This document shows positions 22,840-31,089 of a DNA stretch of 38,297 nt, in pieces. Numbering within the stretch: the first letter of the stretch is position 1; each line of letters opens with the position of its first letter. Both the position numbers and the translations under genes were made by a program. Source of the stretch: JAIBAI01 sp044238875 (GTDB taxonomy: Bacteria; Bacteroidota; Bacteroidia; M30B66); the NCBI GenBank assembly GCA_044238875.1, contig JBIICM010000006.1, positions 1-38,297 of the forward strand, read 5' to 3'. The notes under the pieces are model-generated. The model did no database searches. It was not told the origin of the DNA and saw only the letters and a program-made list of their open reading frames with translations.

Positions 22840-22869
22840 TTGTAGTTTGGGATAACAATGTTTTCTTTG
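22840..22869 (+). promoter_or_regulatory. Candidate promoter of the SDR gene
   Basis: TTG at 22840-22842, a 19-bp spacer and TTTCTTTG at 22862-22869 fit the consensus with one mismatch. The expected start point near 22875 favours the ATG at 22893 over the GTG at 22872. Confidence 0.45.
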
Positions 22870-22892
22870 CAGTGACACTTAAAAAAAGCACA

Positions 22893-23678
22893 ATGGCAAC
22901 AGCATTAATCACAGGGGCATCCAGCGGAATTGGTTTGGAATTGGCAAAAATTCATGCATCGAAAGGTGATAATTTGGTGCTGGTAGCAAGAAATAAAAAT
23001 AAGTTAGATGAAATTAAAGTCGACCTTGAAAAAAAATACAAGGTAAATGTTTACACAATAGAGAAAGATCTTTCAGCATCCAATGCCTCTCAGGAGCTAT
23101 ATAACGAAACATCGAATCAGTCTATCCGCATCGATTATTTAATCAATAATGCCGGATTTGGCGACTTTGGAATGTTTACAGAAACAGATTGGAACAAAGA
23201 ACTGCAAATGATTAATTTGAATATTACTGCTTTGACTCACCTAACCAAACTTTATGTTAGTGAAATGGTAATGCGCAAGAGCGGAAAAATAATGAATGTG
23301 GCCTCTACTGCTGCATTTCAGTCGGGACCGACTATGGCGGTTTATTATGCAACGAAGGCTTATGTGCTGAGTTTTTCAGAAGCCCTTGCAAATGAGGTGG
23401 GCGACAAGGGTGTAACGATTACAACACTTTGTCCGGGTCCTACAGAAAGTGGATTTCAGGCAGCTGCAGCCATGGAAGAAAGTGCTTTGGTAAAGGAAAA
23501 AAAACTGCCAACATCAAAAGAAGTTGCCGAATTTGCTTATGCCTCAATGATTAAAGGAAAAACAATTGCAATACATGGTTTGATGAATGCGATTATGGCT
23601 AATTCGGTTCGTTTTTTACCAAGAAAACTGGTAGTTAAAATAACCCGTAAATTGCAGGATAAAAAAACAGCTTCATAA
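22893..23678 (+). CDS. Short-chain dehydrogenase/reductase (SDR)
   Basis: This 261-aa NAD(P)-dependent oxidoreductase has the classical SDR motifs: TGASSGIG (7-14) for cofactor binding, NNAG (85-88), catalytic S138 and YxxxK (Y151, K155 in VYYATK), then CPGPTESGF. The Ala-Arg pair after strand 2 (VARN) suggests NADP(H). It resembles the DltE/COG0300 type; the substrate is unknown. The gene looks more A+T-rich than its neighbours and sits between two T9SS paralogues to which it has no obvious link, so it may be an insertion. It has its own predicted promoter. Confidence 0.88.
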   Translation: MATALITGASSGIGLELAKIHASKGDNLVLVARNKNKLDEIKVDLEKKYKVNVYTIEKDLSASNASQELYNETSNQSIRIDYLINNAGFGDFGMFTETDWNKELQMINLNITALTHLTKLYVSEMVMRKSGKIMNVASTAAFQSGPTMAVYYATKAYVLSFSEALANEVGDKGVTITTLCPGPTESGFQAAAAMEESALVKEKKLPTSKEVAEFAYASMIKGKTIAIHGLMNAIMANSVRFLPRKLVVKITRKLQDKKTAS

Positions 23679-23733
23679 AAAATGGCAATACATTTTATTG
23701 TTTTTTGTGTCTCGCTTAAGCCATTTGCTACGT

Positions 23734-23766
23734 CCTGTCGCCGGCCCTTTGGTGGGCCGAGGCAGG
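23734..23766. repeat. GC-rich imperfect hairpin between SDR and second T9SS cargo gene
   Basis: An inner stem of six perfect pairs (CGGCCC at 23742-23747 against GGGCCG at 23754-23759, loop TTTGGT) is extended by an imperfect outer stem (CCTG...CAGG). It stands out from AT-rich surroundings and no T-run follows. It may be a REP-like element or a relic of an insertion. Confidence 0.55.
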
Positions 23767-23835
23767 CGAATAATCCAATCCCTATCCTTTTATTGTTACA
23801 TTAGCAAGTTAATGTCAATCTTGCTTTTGAATAAA

Positions 23836-26043
23836 ATGAATCCTTTGCGCCCAATTGCATCAACACTTCTGATAGTTCTGCTTGCCTTTCCTTTGTTTTC
23901 AAAAACACCTGTCAGCGATGGCGGCCAAAATGATCTGACCAAATCGGTATTGCTCAATTCGGTTCAGCGATTGCCCATTACATGCAACCCCGATGGCAAC
24001 TGGCTCTTGATCAGTAATTATGACGGAGGAAATTTAAATGTAATCGTTGACCTGAACATTCCCAACCTTAAAATTGGCATTTGTACTTACGAACCTGTAA
24101 ATGTAAAATTCAGCGGTCCTTTTTTGTCGGCTGTTGAAGAGGTGCGTTACGCAGGTTTCAATTCAGCCCAGAACAATAACAATTGTGGCTTTCCAATTTC
24201 GGCTTCAACATTCAGCGGAGTAAATGCCTCTATCGTTGTGGTGGATAAAATACCTCCGGTAAGAATTATCAGCCCTCCTAATCCTGACAATATCCTTAAC
24301 CTTCCCAACGGCAGCAATTCAGGTGTCGTCTGCGCCTATTCATGCGTCTTAAATTCATATCAGGGCGGATGCAATACCCTCGATCAGGTAATTGACTATT
24401 TTCAGAGCAAGTTTGGTGGCAGTTTGCGGGGTTTATCTGTTCAGTACTGCTGTTGGGAAGATGCCGTGCCGCAGCGGGTGAGCAAAATTTCACGCAGCTG
24501 CTGTGATCCCGGCAGCAATGGCCAGGCCACTGTAACCTATCCTGCCGGACCATTTTGTAAAGGTGACGGCAATATTACACCGGTGGTGGCAGGTGATAAT
24601 TCAGGTACTTTTTATTCAATTCCTCCCGGGCTCGACATTGATGCCGCTACAGGGTTGGTGAAACTCTCAACCAGCAATCCGGGCGAATATGAAATCGTGT
24701 ATGCCAATCAGGTGAATTGCAACGAAATTTTCGTTAAAACCAAACTCACACTTAACCCTGGCACCTCCGTACCACCTGCCTTTTCTTTTCCCAATCCGCT
24801 CTGTGTTGCCGGAGGAAGCGCGCAACCTACTCCTCTGGCAGGATTCTCAACAGGTGGCACCTTCTCCGTTTCGCCACCTGGTTTGATCATCAACCCTGTC
24901 AGTGGAACAATTAGTTTAAGCAATTCACAACCGGGCACGTATTCAGTAACCTATGCCATACCTGCTTCATTATGCGGGGCCGGACAAGTTTTTACTTTTT
25001 CAGATCTTGTTGTTAAGCCCAAGCAGCAGCCATATCCGCTTGTGTTGGGTGACACCTGTCTTTCGGCACCTTTAAGCATCCGGCTGAATGGTACCAACGG
25101 AGTTGAAAGTGTGCAGTGGAACATGGGTGATCCCGCCGGCGGAGTGAGTAATATCTCAAATACGACCATACACAACCATCAGTACTCAAAGGCGGGTAAC
25201 TTTACCATAAGGGCCGTTGTAAAGTATGGCTGCGGTGCTGACACCATCAACCGAACCATTCAAATTGTCGAGCCCATCAAGCCCCAGCTAACGTTTGCAT
25301 ATCCTGATGACCCCTGCCGGATGAGCAATGTGCTGCCCCAGCTCGCACCGGGCTTTCAGACAGGCGGGGTGTTCTCTGTGAAACCTGCCCTTCCTGTCAA
25401 TAGCAGCAACGGCAAGCTGGGTGACCTGAAAAACATTTCGGGCCAGTTTGTCGTCACCTATACGTTTACGGCCACTGGCTGTAAATTATCGGGTGCATCC
25501 AGTGATACTGTTTCCATAGAATCATTCAGTGATCTGCTCTCGGCTAACCCCAAAACCGTTAACCTACTGCTTGGCGACACCGTACAGTTAAACGCCGGAG
25601 GTACATTAAATTTCAGCTGGCAACCCGTTGAAGGTTTAAGCTGCAGTAAATGCCCTTCTCCAATGGCTTATCCTTCACAAACTACACAATACATCGTTAC
25701 AGGAATTGATTCCAATGGTTGCCTAAGCCGTGATACTGTGCTTGTAAGGGTTGATATTATTTGCAATGAGGTATTTATCCCTACCATTTTTTCTCCCAAC
25801 GACAAAGGGCCGCAAACAAACGAAACATTCTGTGTATTCAGCAATTGCGTTGAGCAGTTTAAACTGGTTATCCATAACCGCTGGGGCGAAAAAATATTCG
25901 AAGCCGATAATATTAGCAATTGCTGGGATGGAAAATTCAAAGATGCTGACGCGCCAGCCGGTGCTTATGCATTTAATCTTTACTTGTTACAACTCGATGG
26001 AAAGGTGTTGAATAAAACCGGAATAATCAACCTTTTGCGCTAA
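23836..26043 (+). CDS. T9SS type-B cargo protein with PKD-like repeats (paralogue 2)
   Basis: This 735-aa protein (743 aa if the ATG at 23812 is used) starts with a signal peptide (PIASTLLIVLLAFPLFS). The N-terminal region is Cys-containing and unrecognised. Several PKD/Ig-like modules follow, with recurring segments such as SGTFYSIPPGLDIDAATGLV and GGTFSVSPPGLIINPVSGTI, and an Ig-like module near SANPKTVNLLLGDTVQLNAG. The protein ends in a CHU_C type-B sorting domain. It is nearly identical in that domain to the protein at 21052, including 65 identical bases. Extending the frame to 23698 would translate the GC-rich hairpin and is unlikely. Function unknown; probably a large surface or released protein. 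Confidence 0.82.
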   Translation: MNPLRPIASTLLIVLLAFPLFSKTPVSDGGQNDLTKSVLLNSVQRLPITCNPDGNWLLISNYDGGNLNVIVDLNIPNLKIGICTYEPVNVKFSGPFLSAVEEVRYAGFNSAQNNNNCGFPISASTFSGVNASIVVVDKIPPVRIISPPNPDNILNLPNGSNSGVVCAYSCVLNSYQGGCNTLDQVIDYFQSKFGGSLRGLSVQYCCWEDAVPQRVSKISRSCCDPGSNGQATVTYPAGPFCKGDGNITPVVAGDNSGTFYSIPPGLDIDAATGLVKLSTSNPGEYEIVYANQVNCNEIFVKTKLTLNPGTSVPPAFSFPNPLCVAGGSAQPTPLAGFSTGGTFSVSPPGLIINPVSGTISLSNSQPGTYSVTYAIPASLCGAGQVFTFSDLVVKPKQQPYPLVLGDTCLSAPLSIRLNGTNGVESVQWNMGDPAGGVSNISNTTIHNHQYSKAGNFTIRAVVKYGCGADTINRTIQIVEPIKPQLTFAYPDDPCRMSNVLPQLAPGFQTGGVFSVKPALPVNSSNGKLGDLKNISGQFVVTYTFTATGCKLSGASSDTVSIESFSDLLSANPKTVNLLLGDTVQLNAGGTLNFSWQPVEGLSCSKCPSPMAYPSQTTQYIVTGIDSNGCLSRDTVLVRVDIICNEVFIPTIFSPNDKGPQTNETFCVFSNCVEQFKLVIHNRWGEKIFEADNISNCWDGKFKDADAPAGAYAFNLYLLQLDGKVLNKTGIINLLR
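25762..25826 (+). repeat. 65-bp direct repeat, copy 2 (within T9SS cargo gene)
   Basis: Identical to 22486-22550, 3276 bp upstream; see copy 1. Confidence 0.9.
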
Positions 26044-26096
26044 TTGAGAGGAGTCGAAAAGCTATACAGATAAACATTTTACGAATTGAATTCTTT

Positions 26097-28772
26097 ATGA
26101 AAAAAAGTGGGATTTGTTTCATTTTATTTATGTTAATAAAGCCGCTATTTGTTTTTTCTCAGTTACAAAACAACCAGTGGCGGTTTGGTTTCAATGCTGC
26201 GATTGATTTCAATACCAATCCACCGTCTTTTCCATCAGGTGCAGCATTGCCATCTATTTTGCCTCCGCTTATTACAGGTTCAATGATAGAAGGGTCTGCT
26301 TCAGTTGCAGACAGGAATTCAGGGGCGTTGTTGTTTTATACGGATGGTGTAACAGTTTGGAATGCGCAAAACAAGCCGATGCCCAATGGCTCCAACCTCG
26401 GTGGAAGTGACCTGCTCTCATCATTTATGGCAGCAGTAATTGTTCCTGTACCGGGTACCTTCAATAAATATTATGTGTTCTGTATTGACGATTATGAGCT
26501 TGGCAGCAAAGGCATTACCTATTCATTGGTGGATATGAATTTGGATAATGGTTTGGGCGATGTGGTGGCAGGAAAGAAGTCAATACCGCTGTATGATAAT
26601 GAAACAGAGCTCCTGCAGGCCTATCCAAAGTCATCCGGTGATGGTTATTGGATCATAAGCAACGGAAACGATGCCAACAATCCGGCCATTGCCGCTTTTG
26701 AAGTCAACGCACAAGGCGTAAATCCGGTGCCGGTTTTAAGTCCCATAATCAGAAACGGTTCAGGTAAATTAAATTACCAGGGAACTAAATATGCTTGTTC
26801 GGGTAAATTAGATGTTATAAATGGGACTTTACTAGGGTTTCAGCTTTACGATTTTAATGCGGCAACCGGAGAAATCAGCACTACGGTTGACATACCTTTC
26901 ATTGAACCGGGTGGTGACATTTTACAGTACTTTGAATTTTCTTTCGATGGAAAATATCTCTTTGCTGGTGGCAATTTTTCGCTCTATCGATTTGATTTAA
27001 CTGCGGGTAATCCAGCAGAAATAGGGGCTTCTGCGGCACTGATACCCTTCGGTAATCAGGTTAACAAGCGTGGCGGTATGCAGTTTGGCCCCGATGGTAA
27101 CCTGTATTATGTAATTGGCAGCAGGCTTTTTCGTATTGAAAATCCAGGCAATCCGGCACCAACAATTGGCCCTGTCAGCGAATTGCCAACTGAAATCGTT
27201 CCATCTTATGCGCTGCCGCAGTGGATTCATCTTCTCCCGCGGGATACATCAGCCGCAGGTGATTGCGCCAAATTCGATCTGGGCGATACCCTTACCGTGT
27301 GCATAAATGATACAGTTAAGCTGCAGGCCAACCTCAGTGGTTTTTCTAAGATAACCGGCCTGCAATGGCTAGGCGGTGCGGGAAAATTCATCCCGTCCGA
27401 TACCGTTGCATCCGCGCGATATGTGCCCACGGCGGCCGAACGTGCACAGGGCTTTTTAAATCTTTCGTTGCAGGTAAATGCCATCAGTTCTACCTCAGGG
27501 CAGGGAGGTAAGCTCATTGCCTATGATCATCTTGGCGAGGATCTGATTTTTTACATTTCGCCCGGTGATGGAAGCATAGATACCATTCAGGACAATGCAG
27601 GCGACGACTGGCTTGCCACAGGATTTGAAAGCTCAACATCACTGCTTTATGGTGTTTCTGTCTCTAAGGAGTTGGGAAACGTTAATTTACAAACCGGTGA
27701 AGAGAAGCTCATCACATTTGGATATGCTGCAGATATTTTTTCAGGTGAATACGATAACATAAATGGTATTTTTTATGCTGTAGGGGCTCCGCCACAAACC
27801 ACCGCCGACCCGGTAAACCAGCAATTATTCACCATAAATACAACTACCGGAGCGCTTACGACCGTTGGCAATTTAAATCTATTTACCAGATCTGTTGCAT
27901 ATTATGGCCTGGATGAGGGCATCAATGGTTTGGCTTATGATCCGGCCATTGATGTGTTGTACGGCATATCATACAACGGCAATTTATACCGTATTAATGT
28001 GAGCAATGCATCCGCTATACTGGTGGGACCTACCGCGCAAGATTGTCGTGGCCTGGCTTACGATCCGGTCACACAGAAACTTTGGGGCATTAAAAACGAT
28101 GCAACACTCATTGAAATCAACAAAAACACGGGGGCTCAGTTATCAACAGTTCCCTGTAAGGAACAATTTGCTTTCATCACATCGCTCACCTATGTGGCAC
28201 CAGGTAAGGAGGTAGAAATTACATGCAGCGACACCTTACATATTGTGCTTTCGAAGCCGGGTGGGATAATAGCTACTGCTAACCCACAGAGTATAAGTCA
28301 GGGCGATACCGTGCAGCTTGGTGCAAGCGGTGGTCAAAACTATTTATGGTCACCCGATGATAACCTGAGCTGCAACAATTGCGCCGATCCCAAAGCAACA
28401 CCCAATGAAACAACTAGTTACATCGTTTCAGCGCTTAACGCATTTGGGTGCCTAAGCAGTGACACAGTTCTGGTACCTGTCAATGTCAGGTGCTATGAAC
28501 CGTTTATTCCCACCATTTTTTCACCCAATGGAAAAGGCCCTCAGGCGAACGAAACATTCTGCATTTTGAGCGATTGCGTTGATCAGTATAAGTTGTTTAT
28601 TCATAACCGCTGGGGAGAAAAGGTGTTTGAAAGCAGCGATGTTAAGCAATGCTGGGATGGAAACCATGCCGGTACTGCGGCAGCAGCGGGTGTATATGCT
28701 TTCAATTTATATATTCGCAGAAGCAATGGTTCTGATCTAATAAAAACTGGAACAATAACCCTCGTCAGATAA
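26097..28772 (+). CDS. T9SS type-B cargo protein, propeller-like (paralogue 3)
   Basis: This is an 891-aa exported protein. A signal peptide (SGICFILFMLIKPLFVFS) is followed by a domain homologous to paralogue 1 (NNQWRFGFNAAIDFN, LLFYTDGVTVWNAQN, MPNGSNLGG). A second propeller-like region with blades such as INGLAYDPAIDVLYGISYNG and CRGLAYDPVTQKLWGIKND comes next, then an Ig-like module (ANPQSISQGDTVQLGASGG) and a CHU_C sorting domain with FIPTIFSPNGKGPQ and HNRWGEKVFES. The PorP/SprF gene follows after 7 bp, so this cargo and its presumed outer-membrane partner are co-transcribed. The ATG at 26097 is followed directly by the signal peptide. Confidence 0.85.
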   Translation: MKKSGICFILFMLIKPLFVFSQLQNNQWRFGFNAAIDFNTNPPSFPSGAALPSILPPLITGSMIEGSASVADRNSGALLFYTDGVTVWNAQNKPMPNGSNLGGSDLLSSFMAAVIVPVPGTFNKYYVFCIDDYELGSKGITYSLVDMNLDNGLGDVVAGKKSIPLYDNETELLQAYPKSSGDGYWIISNGNDANNPAIAAFEVNAQGVNPVPVLSPIIRNGSGKLNYQGTKYACSGKLDVINGTLLGFQLYDFNAATGEISTTVDIPFIEPGGDILQYFEFSFDGKYLFAGGNFSLYRFDLTAGNPAEIGASAALIPFGNQVNKRGGMQFGPDGNLYYVIGSRLFRIENPGNPAPTIGPVSELPTEIVPSYALPQWIHLLPRDTSAAGDCAKFDLGDTLTVCINDTVKLQANLSGFSKITGLQWLGGAGKFIPSDTVASARYVPTAAERAQGFLNLSLQVNAISSTSGQGGKLIAYDHLGEDLIFYISPGDGSIDTIQDNAGDDWLATGFESSTSLLYGVSVSKELGNVNLQTGEEKLITFGYAADIFSGEYDNINGIFYAVGAPPQTTADPVNQQLFTINTTTGALTTVGNLNLFTRSVAYYGLDEGINGLAYDPAIDVLYGISYNGNLYRINVSNASAILVGPTAQDCRGLAYDPVTQKLWGIKNDATLIEINKNTGAQLSTVPCKEQFAFITSLTYVAPGKEVEITCSDTLHIVLSKPGGIIATANPQSISQGDTVQLGASGGQNYLWSPDDNLSCNNCADPKATPNETTSYIVSALNAFGCLSSDTVLVPVNVRCYEPFIPTIFSPNGKGPQANETFCILSDCVDQYKLFIHNRWGEKVFESSDVKQCWDGNHAGTAAAAGVYAFNLYIRRSNGSDLIKTGTITLVR

Positions 28773-28779
28773 GTAATCC

Positions 28780-29814
28780 ATGAAAATAAATAATTACCTG
28801 ATCATCGCATTCTTAGCCTGTGCGCAGATTCTTCAGGCACAGGATCTTCATTTCTCAAATACCGAATACTCACCCCTGATTCTTAATCCGGCGCTGGCCG
28901 GTGCCAATTCGGGTATGCAGGCCAATCTGGCCTACCGCACCCAATGGGGGCAGCTGGGCAGTTCGTTTCGTTCAGCCATCGCCTCATTTGATGCCCGCGT
29001 TTCAAATGATAAATCCGGCAAAAAAAACTTCCTTGCCCTTGGGCTTAACCTATACAATGATCGTATCGGCGATATGGGTCTTTCTTCCAATTCAGTAGCC
29101 TTATCAATTGCCGATCACCTGCGTCTTGACGCTAAAAACCAGCTGAGTTTCGCATTAAATATTGGTTATACCATGCGTTCATTCGACAATGTGCAGGGGC
29201 GTTGGGCTTCCCAATTTGATGGTGCTGCATTTAATCCCTCTTTACCAAGTGGCGAAGATGTTAACAATCTGAATTTTGGTTTTCTGGATGCCGGTGCAGG
29301 GCTGCTTTACACCTATACAAGAAAAGTGAACGCCATTGCCGGAAAGGTTGACAAACGCATAAACGTTGGCGTGGCTGCCTTTCATTTGAATCGCCCCGAT
29401 AACTCCTTTGTAGAAGCCAGTAATGAAAGACTGTCAGTGCGCTACACTGCTTTCGCCAATGCGTCAATTTCAATTGATGGCACTGATGGCGATGTGATGC
29501 CCGGAATTTTTTACCAGCGACAGGGCAATTTTTCACAGCTTATGCTCGGTACTATGTATCGGTACAGGTTCAACACCGGTTCAAATTATACCGGTTATGA
29601 ACGACCGTTTTCTGTCTCATTGGGTGTTTACACCAGACTGAGGGATGCCCTAATTGCCAGGCTAATGCTCGACTGGGATCAGTTTTCGTTAGGGTACGCC
29701 TATGATTTCACCGTTTCCCCGCTTACCAATAATTCAAATCCGCTTGGCGCCAGCGAAATATTTGTAAGGTTTAATATAGGTGATGGCGGAGGTTTCAGGT
29801 ATAAAGTGAGATAA
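28780..29814 (+). CDS. PorP/SprF-family outer-membrane protein
   Basis: This 344-aa protein has a signal peptide (NYLIIAFLACAQILQAQ) followed by the family opening DLHFSNTEYSPLILNPALAG and AYRTQWGQLGSS, then alternating hydrophobic strands of a beta-barrel ending in an aromatic-rich strand. SprF of Flavobacterium johnsoniae is needed for secretion of the type-B cargo SprB, and PorP/SprF genes are commonly adjacent to such cargo. The 7-bp gap to the preceding gene, and the two related cargo genes just upstream, suggest this barrel serves one or more of the three proteins. Confidence 0.92.
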   Translation: MKINNYLIIAFLACAQILQAQDLHFSNTEYSPLILNPALAGANSGMQANLAYRTQWGQLGSSFRSAIASFDARVSNDKSGKKNFLALGLNLYNDRIGDMGLSSNSVALSIADHLRLDAKNQLSFALNIGYTMRSFDNVQGRWASQFDGAAFNPSLPSGEDVNNLNFGFLDAGAGLLYTYTRKVNAIAGKVDKRINVGVAAFHLNRPDNSFVEASNERLSVRYTAFANASISIDGTDGDVMPGIFYQRQGNFSQLMLGTMYRYRFNTGSNYTGYERPFSVSLGVYTRLRDALIARLMLDWDQFSLGYAYDFTVSPLTNNSNPLGASEIFVRFNIGDGGGFRYKVR

Positions 29815-29901
29815 GAGATAGCATGTTGGGCGTTAATGGCCTTAAATCCTGTTTTTTCCTTCTGGCAGAAAAATTTCTTCACTACATTTACGTTGTTTTT
29901 A

Positions 29902-29918
29902 ACATCAACACTTGATGT
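29902..29918. promoter_or_regulatory. Inverted repeat, possible operator
   Basis: ACATCAA-CAC-TTGATGT is a perfect 7-bp inverted repeat with a 3-bp spacer, in the 236-bp intergenic region upstream of the gene at 30051. The form fits a dimeric helix-turn-helix regulator, but no regulator is identified. Confidence 0.35.
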
Positions 29919-30050
29919 AAGATTTAAAGAAAATTACCGGCAACTTCAAACTTCCAAATGGTGTAAAGGAGTTGTGTTTCACCCGCAAATGTTGATAAAA
30001 GGGTGTGGCCAACAAAAAACAATGTTTAACCATCACGAAATTTGCAAGCC

Positions 30051-30854
30051 ATGATGCTCAAATCTGTCTTATTCTCCGCCATTATACTTACAGCCGGCAC
30101 CTGCGTTAAAGCAGAAGAAAGTCTGGTAAGGGTCTCCCAATCGCTTTCACAGGTGAAAGCATATGCAGGCGGATATTTTAACGTTAAAATAAGAATCGAA
30201 AGAAGAAACCTCGATAGTTTCTTTTTGATTGAACAGGAATTACCTTCCGGAATGGAAGCATTTGGACTGGAAAGTCAGGGCGCGGAGTTTGAGTTTGAGG
30301 AAGGTCGTGTTAAATATACCTGGCTCAGATTGCCCAAAGAGGAAGAAATTCAGGTAATGTTTAAAGTTAAGGTCTCTTCCGAAATCAGAGGGCGTCAGGA
30401 ATTGAAGGGTAGTTATTATTACATTATTGATGAAGAGAAACAATTTTTTAATCTGCCGAAAGCAGGTATTGAAGTTGTTGAACATATAAGTGCCAGCGAC
30501 ACTGAAGCTGAACTTAACCTGATGGGAATGATTAGCGATGATCCCGCCAGGAGACCTGAATTTGTAAATAATGAAGTTGAACAGCTTAATTTCAGCATCC
30601 AGATTCTCAGTTCCACTGTCAAATTGAATAAGGATTCGATTTGCACCAGCTATAACATCAAGGAAAAGGTAAATGAAGAGAACTTCAACGGTCTCTATAA
30701 ATACACCGTAGGATCCTTCAAAACCTACAAGCAGGCAAGAGATTTTAAAAACACACTCAGCTTTCAGCGATACATTCCGTTTGTAATTGCCTACAAAAAT
30801 GGCACGCGCATCACCCTTGGCGAGGCCATGCAAATAGTTGCACGCAAACGTTAA
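30051..30854 (+). CDS. Exported protein of unknown function with possible C-terminal SPOR-like domain
   Basis: This 267-aa protein has a signal peptide (SVLFSAIILTAGTCVKA). The middle (about 25-150) is beta-rich, with FNVKIRIERRNLDSFFLIEQ and QVMFKVKVSSEIRG, resembling an Ig-like domain. The last roughly 75 residues (FSIQILSSTVKLN, YKYTVGSFKTYKQARDF, IPFVIAYKNGTRI) have the spacing of a SPOR domain, which binds denuded peptidoglycan. This C-terminal call is tentative. I place the start at the ATG at 30051 (30054 is an alternative). A GAAATTTG box at 30037-30044 is a poor -7 candidate because it is too close to the start. Confidence 0.65.
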   Translation: MMLKSVLFSAIILTAGTCVKAEESLVRVSQSLSQVKAYAGGYFNVKIRIERRNLDSFFLIEQELPSGMEAFGLESQGAEFEFEEGRVKYTWLRLPKEEEIQVMFKVKVSSEIRGRQELKGSYYYIIDEEKQFFNLPKAGIEVVEHISASDTEAELNLMGMISDDPARRPEFVNNEVEQLNFSIQILSSTVKLNKDSICTSYNIKEKVNEENFNGLYKYTVGSFKTYKQARDFKNTLSFQRYIPFVIAYKNGTRITLGEAMQIVARKR

Positions 30855-30934
30855 AATATAAAGACCTGATTTCAGGTATAAATCGCAATGAAATTGAAAT
30901 CAATTTTTGAACTGCGAACTATTTCCAAAAAGCA

Positions 30935-30942
30935 TATCTTTG
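30935..30942 (+). promoter_or_regulatory. -7 box of the tRNA-Met gene
   Basis: TATCTTTG is a perfect TAnnTTTG match 11 bases before the tRNA. The nearest upstream TTTG (30906-30909) is 25 bases away, a long spacer. Confidence 0.55.
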
Positions 30943-30953
30943 CCGACCAAACC

Positions 30954-31027
30954 GGCGGGGTAGCTCAGATGGTTAGAGCGCAGGATTCATAACCCTGAGG
31001 TCACGGGTTCAATTCCCGTCCCCGCTA
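30954..31027 (+). tRNA. tRNA-Met (anticodon CAT)
   Basis: The cloverleaf has acceptor GGCGGGG / CCCCGCT (first pair G-U), D arm GCTC / GAGC, anticodon stem CAGGA / CCCTG with a mismatched last pair, loop TTCATAA, and T arm ACGGG-TTCAATT-CCCGT; discriminator A. It is 74 nt and CCA is not encoded. The G-U first pair and general form point to an elongator Met tRNA. A tRNA-Ile2, which also has a CAT gene anticodon, is a less likely alternative. Confidence 0.93.
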
Positions 31028-31032
31028 CTCAT

Positions 31033-31062
31033 GAAGACGCCCCGTGCGTCTTTTCTTTTTTC
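31033..31062 (+). terminator. Intrinsic terminator after tRNA-Met
   Basis: AAGACGC (31034-31040) pairs with GCGTCTT (31046-31052) around the loop CCCGT, followed by TTCTTTTTTC. This is a standard Rho-independent terminator six bases after the tRNA. Confidence 0.85.
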
Positions 31063-31089
31063 TGACAATTCATCATATTAGCGGCCGCG

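Noticed and set aside
23698..23811. Upstream extension of the second T9SS cargo gene
   Set aside because: It would translate the GC-rich hairpin and put 46 unrelated residues before a normal signal peptide.
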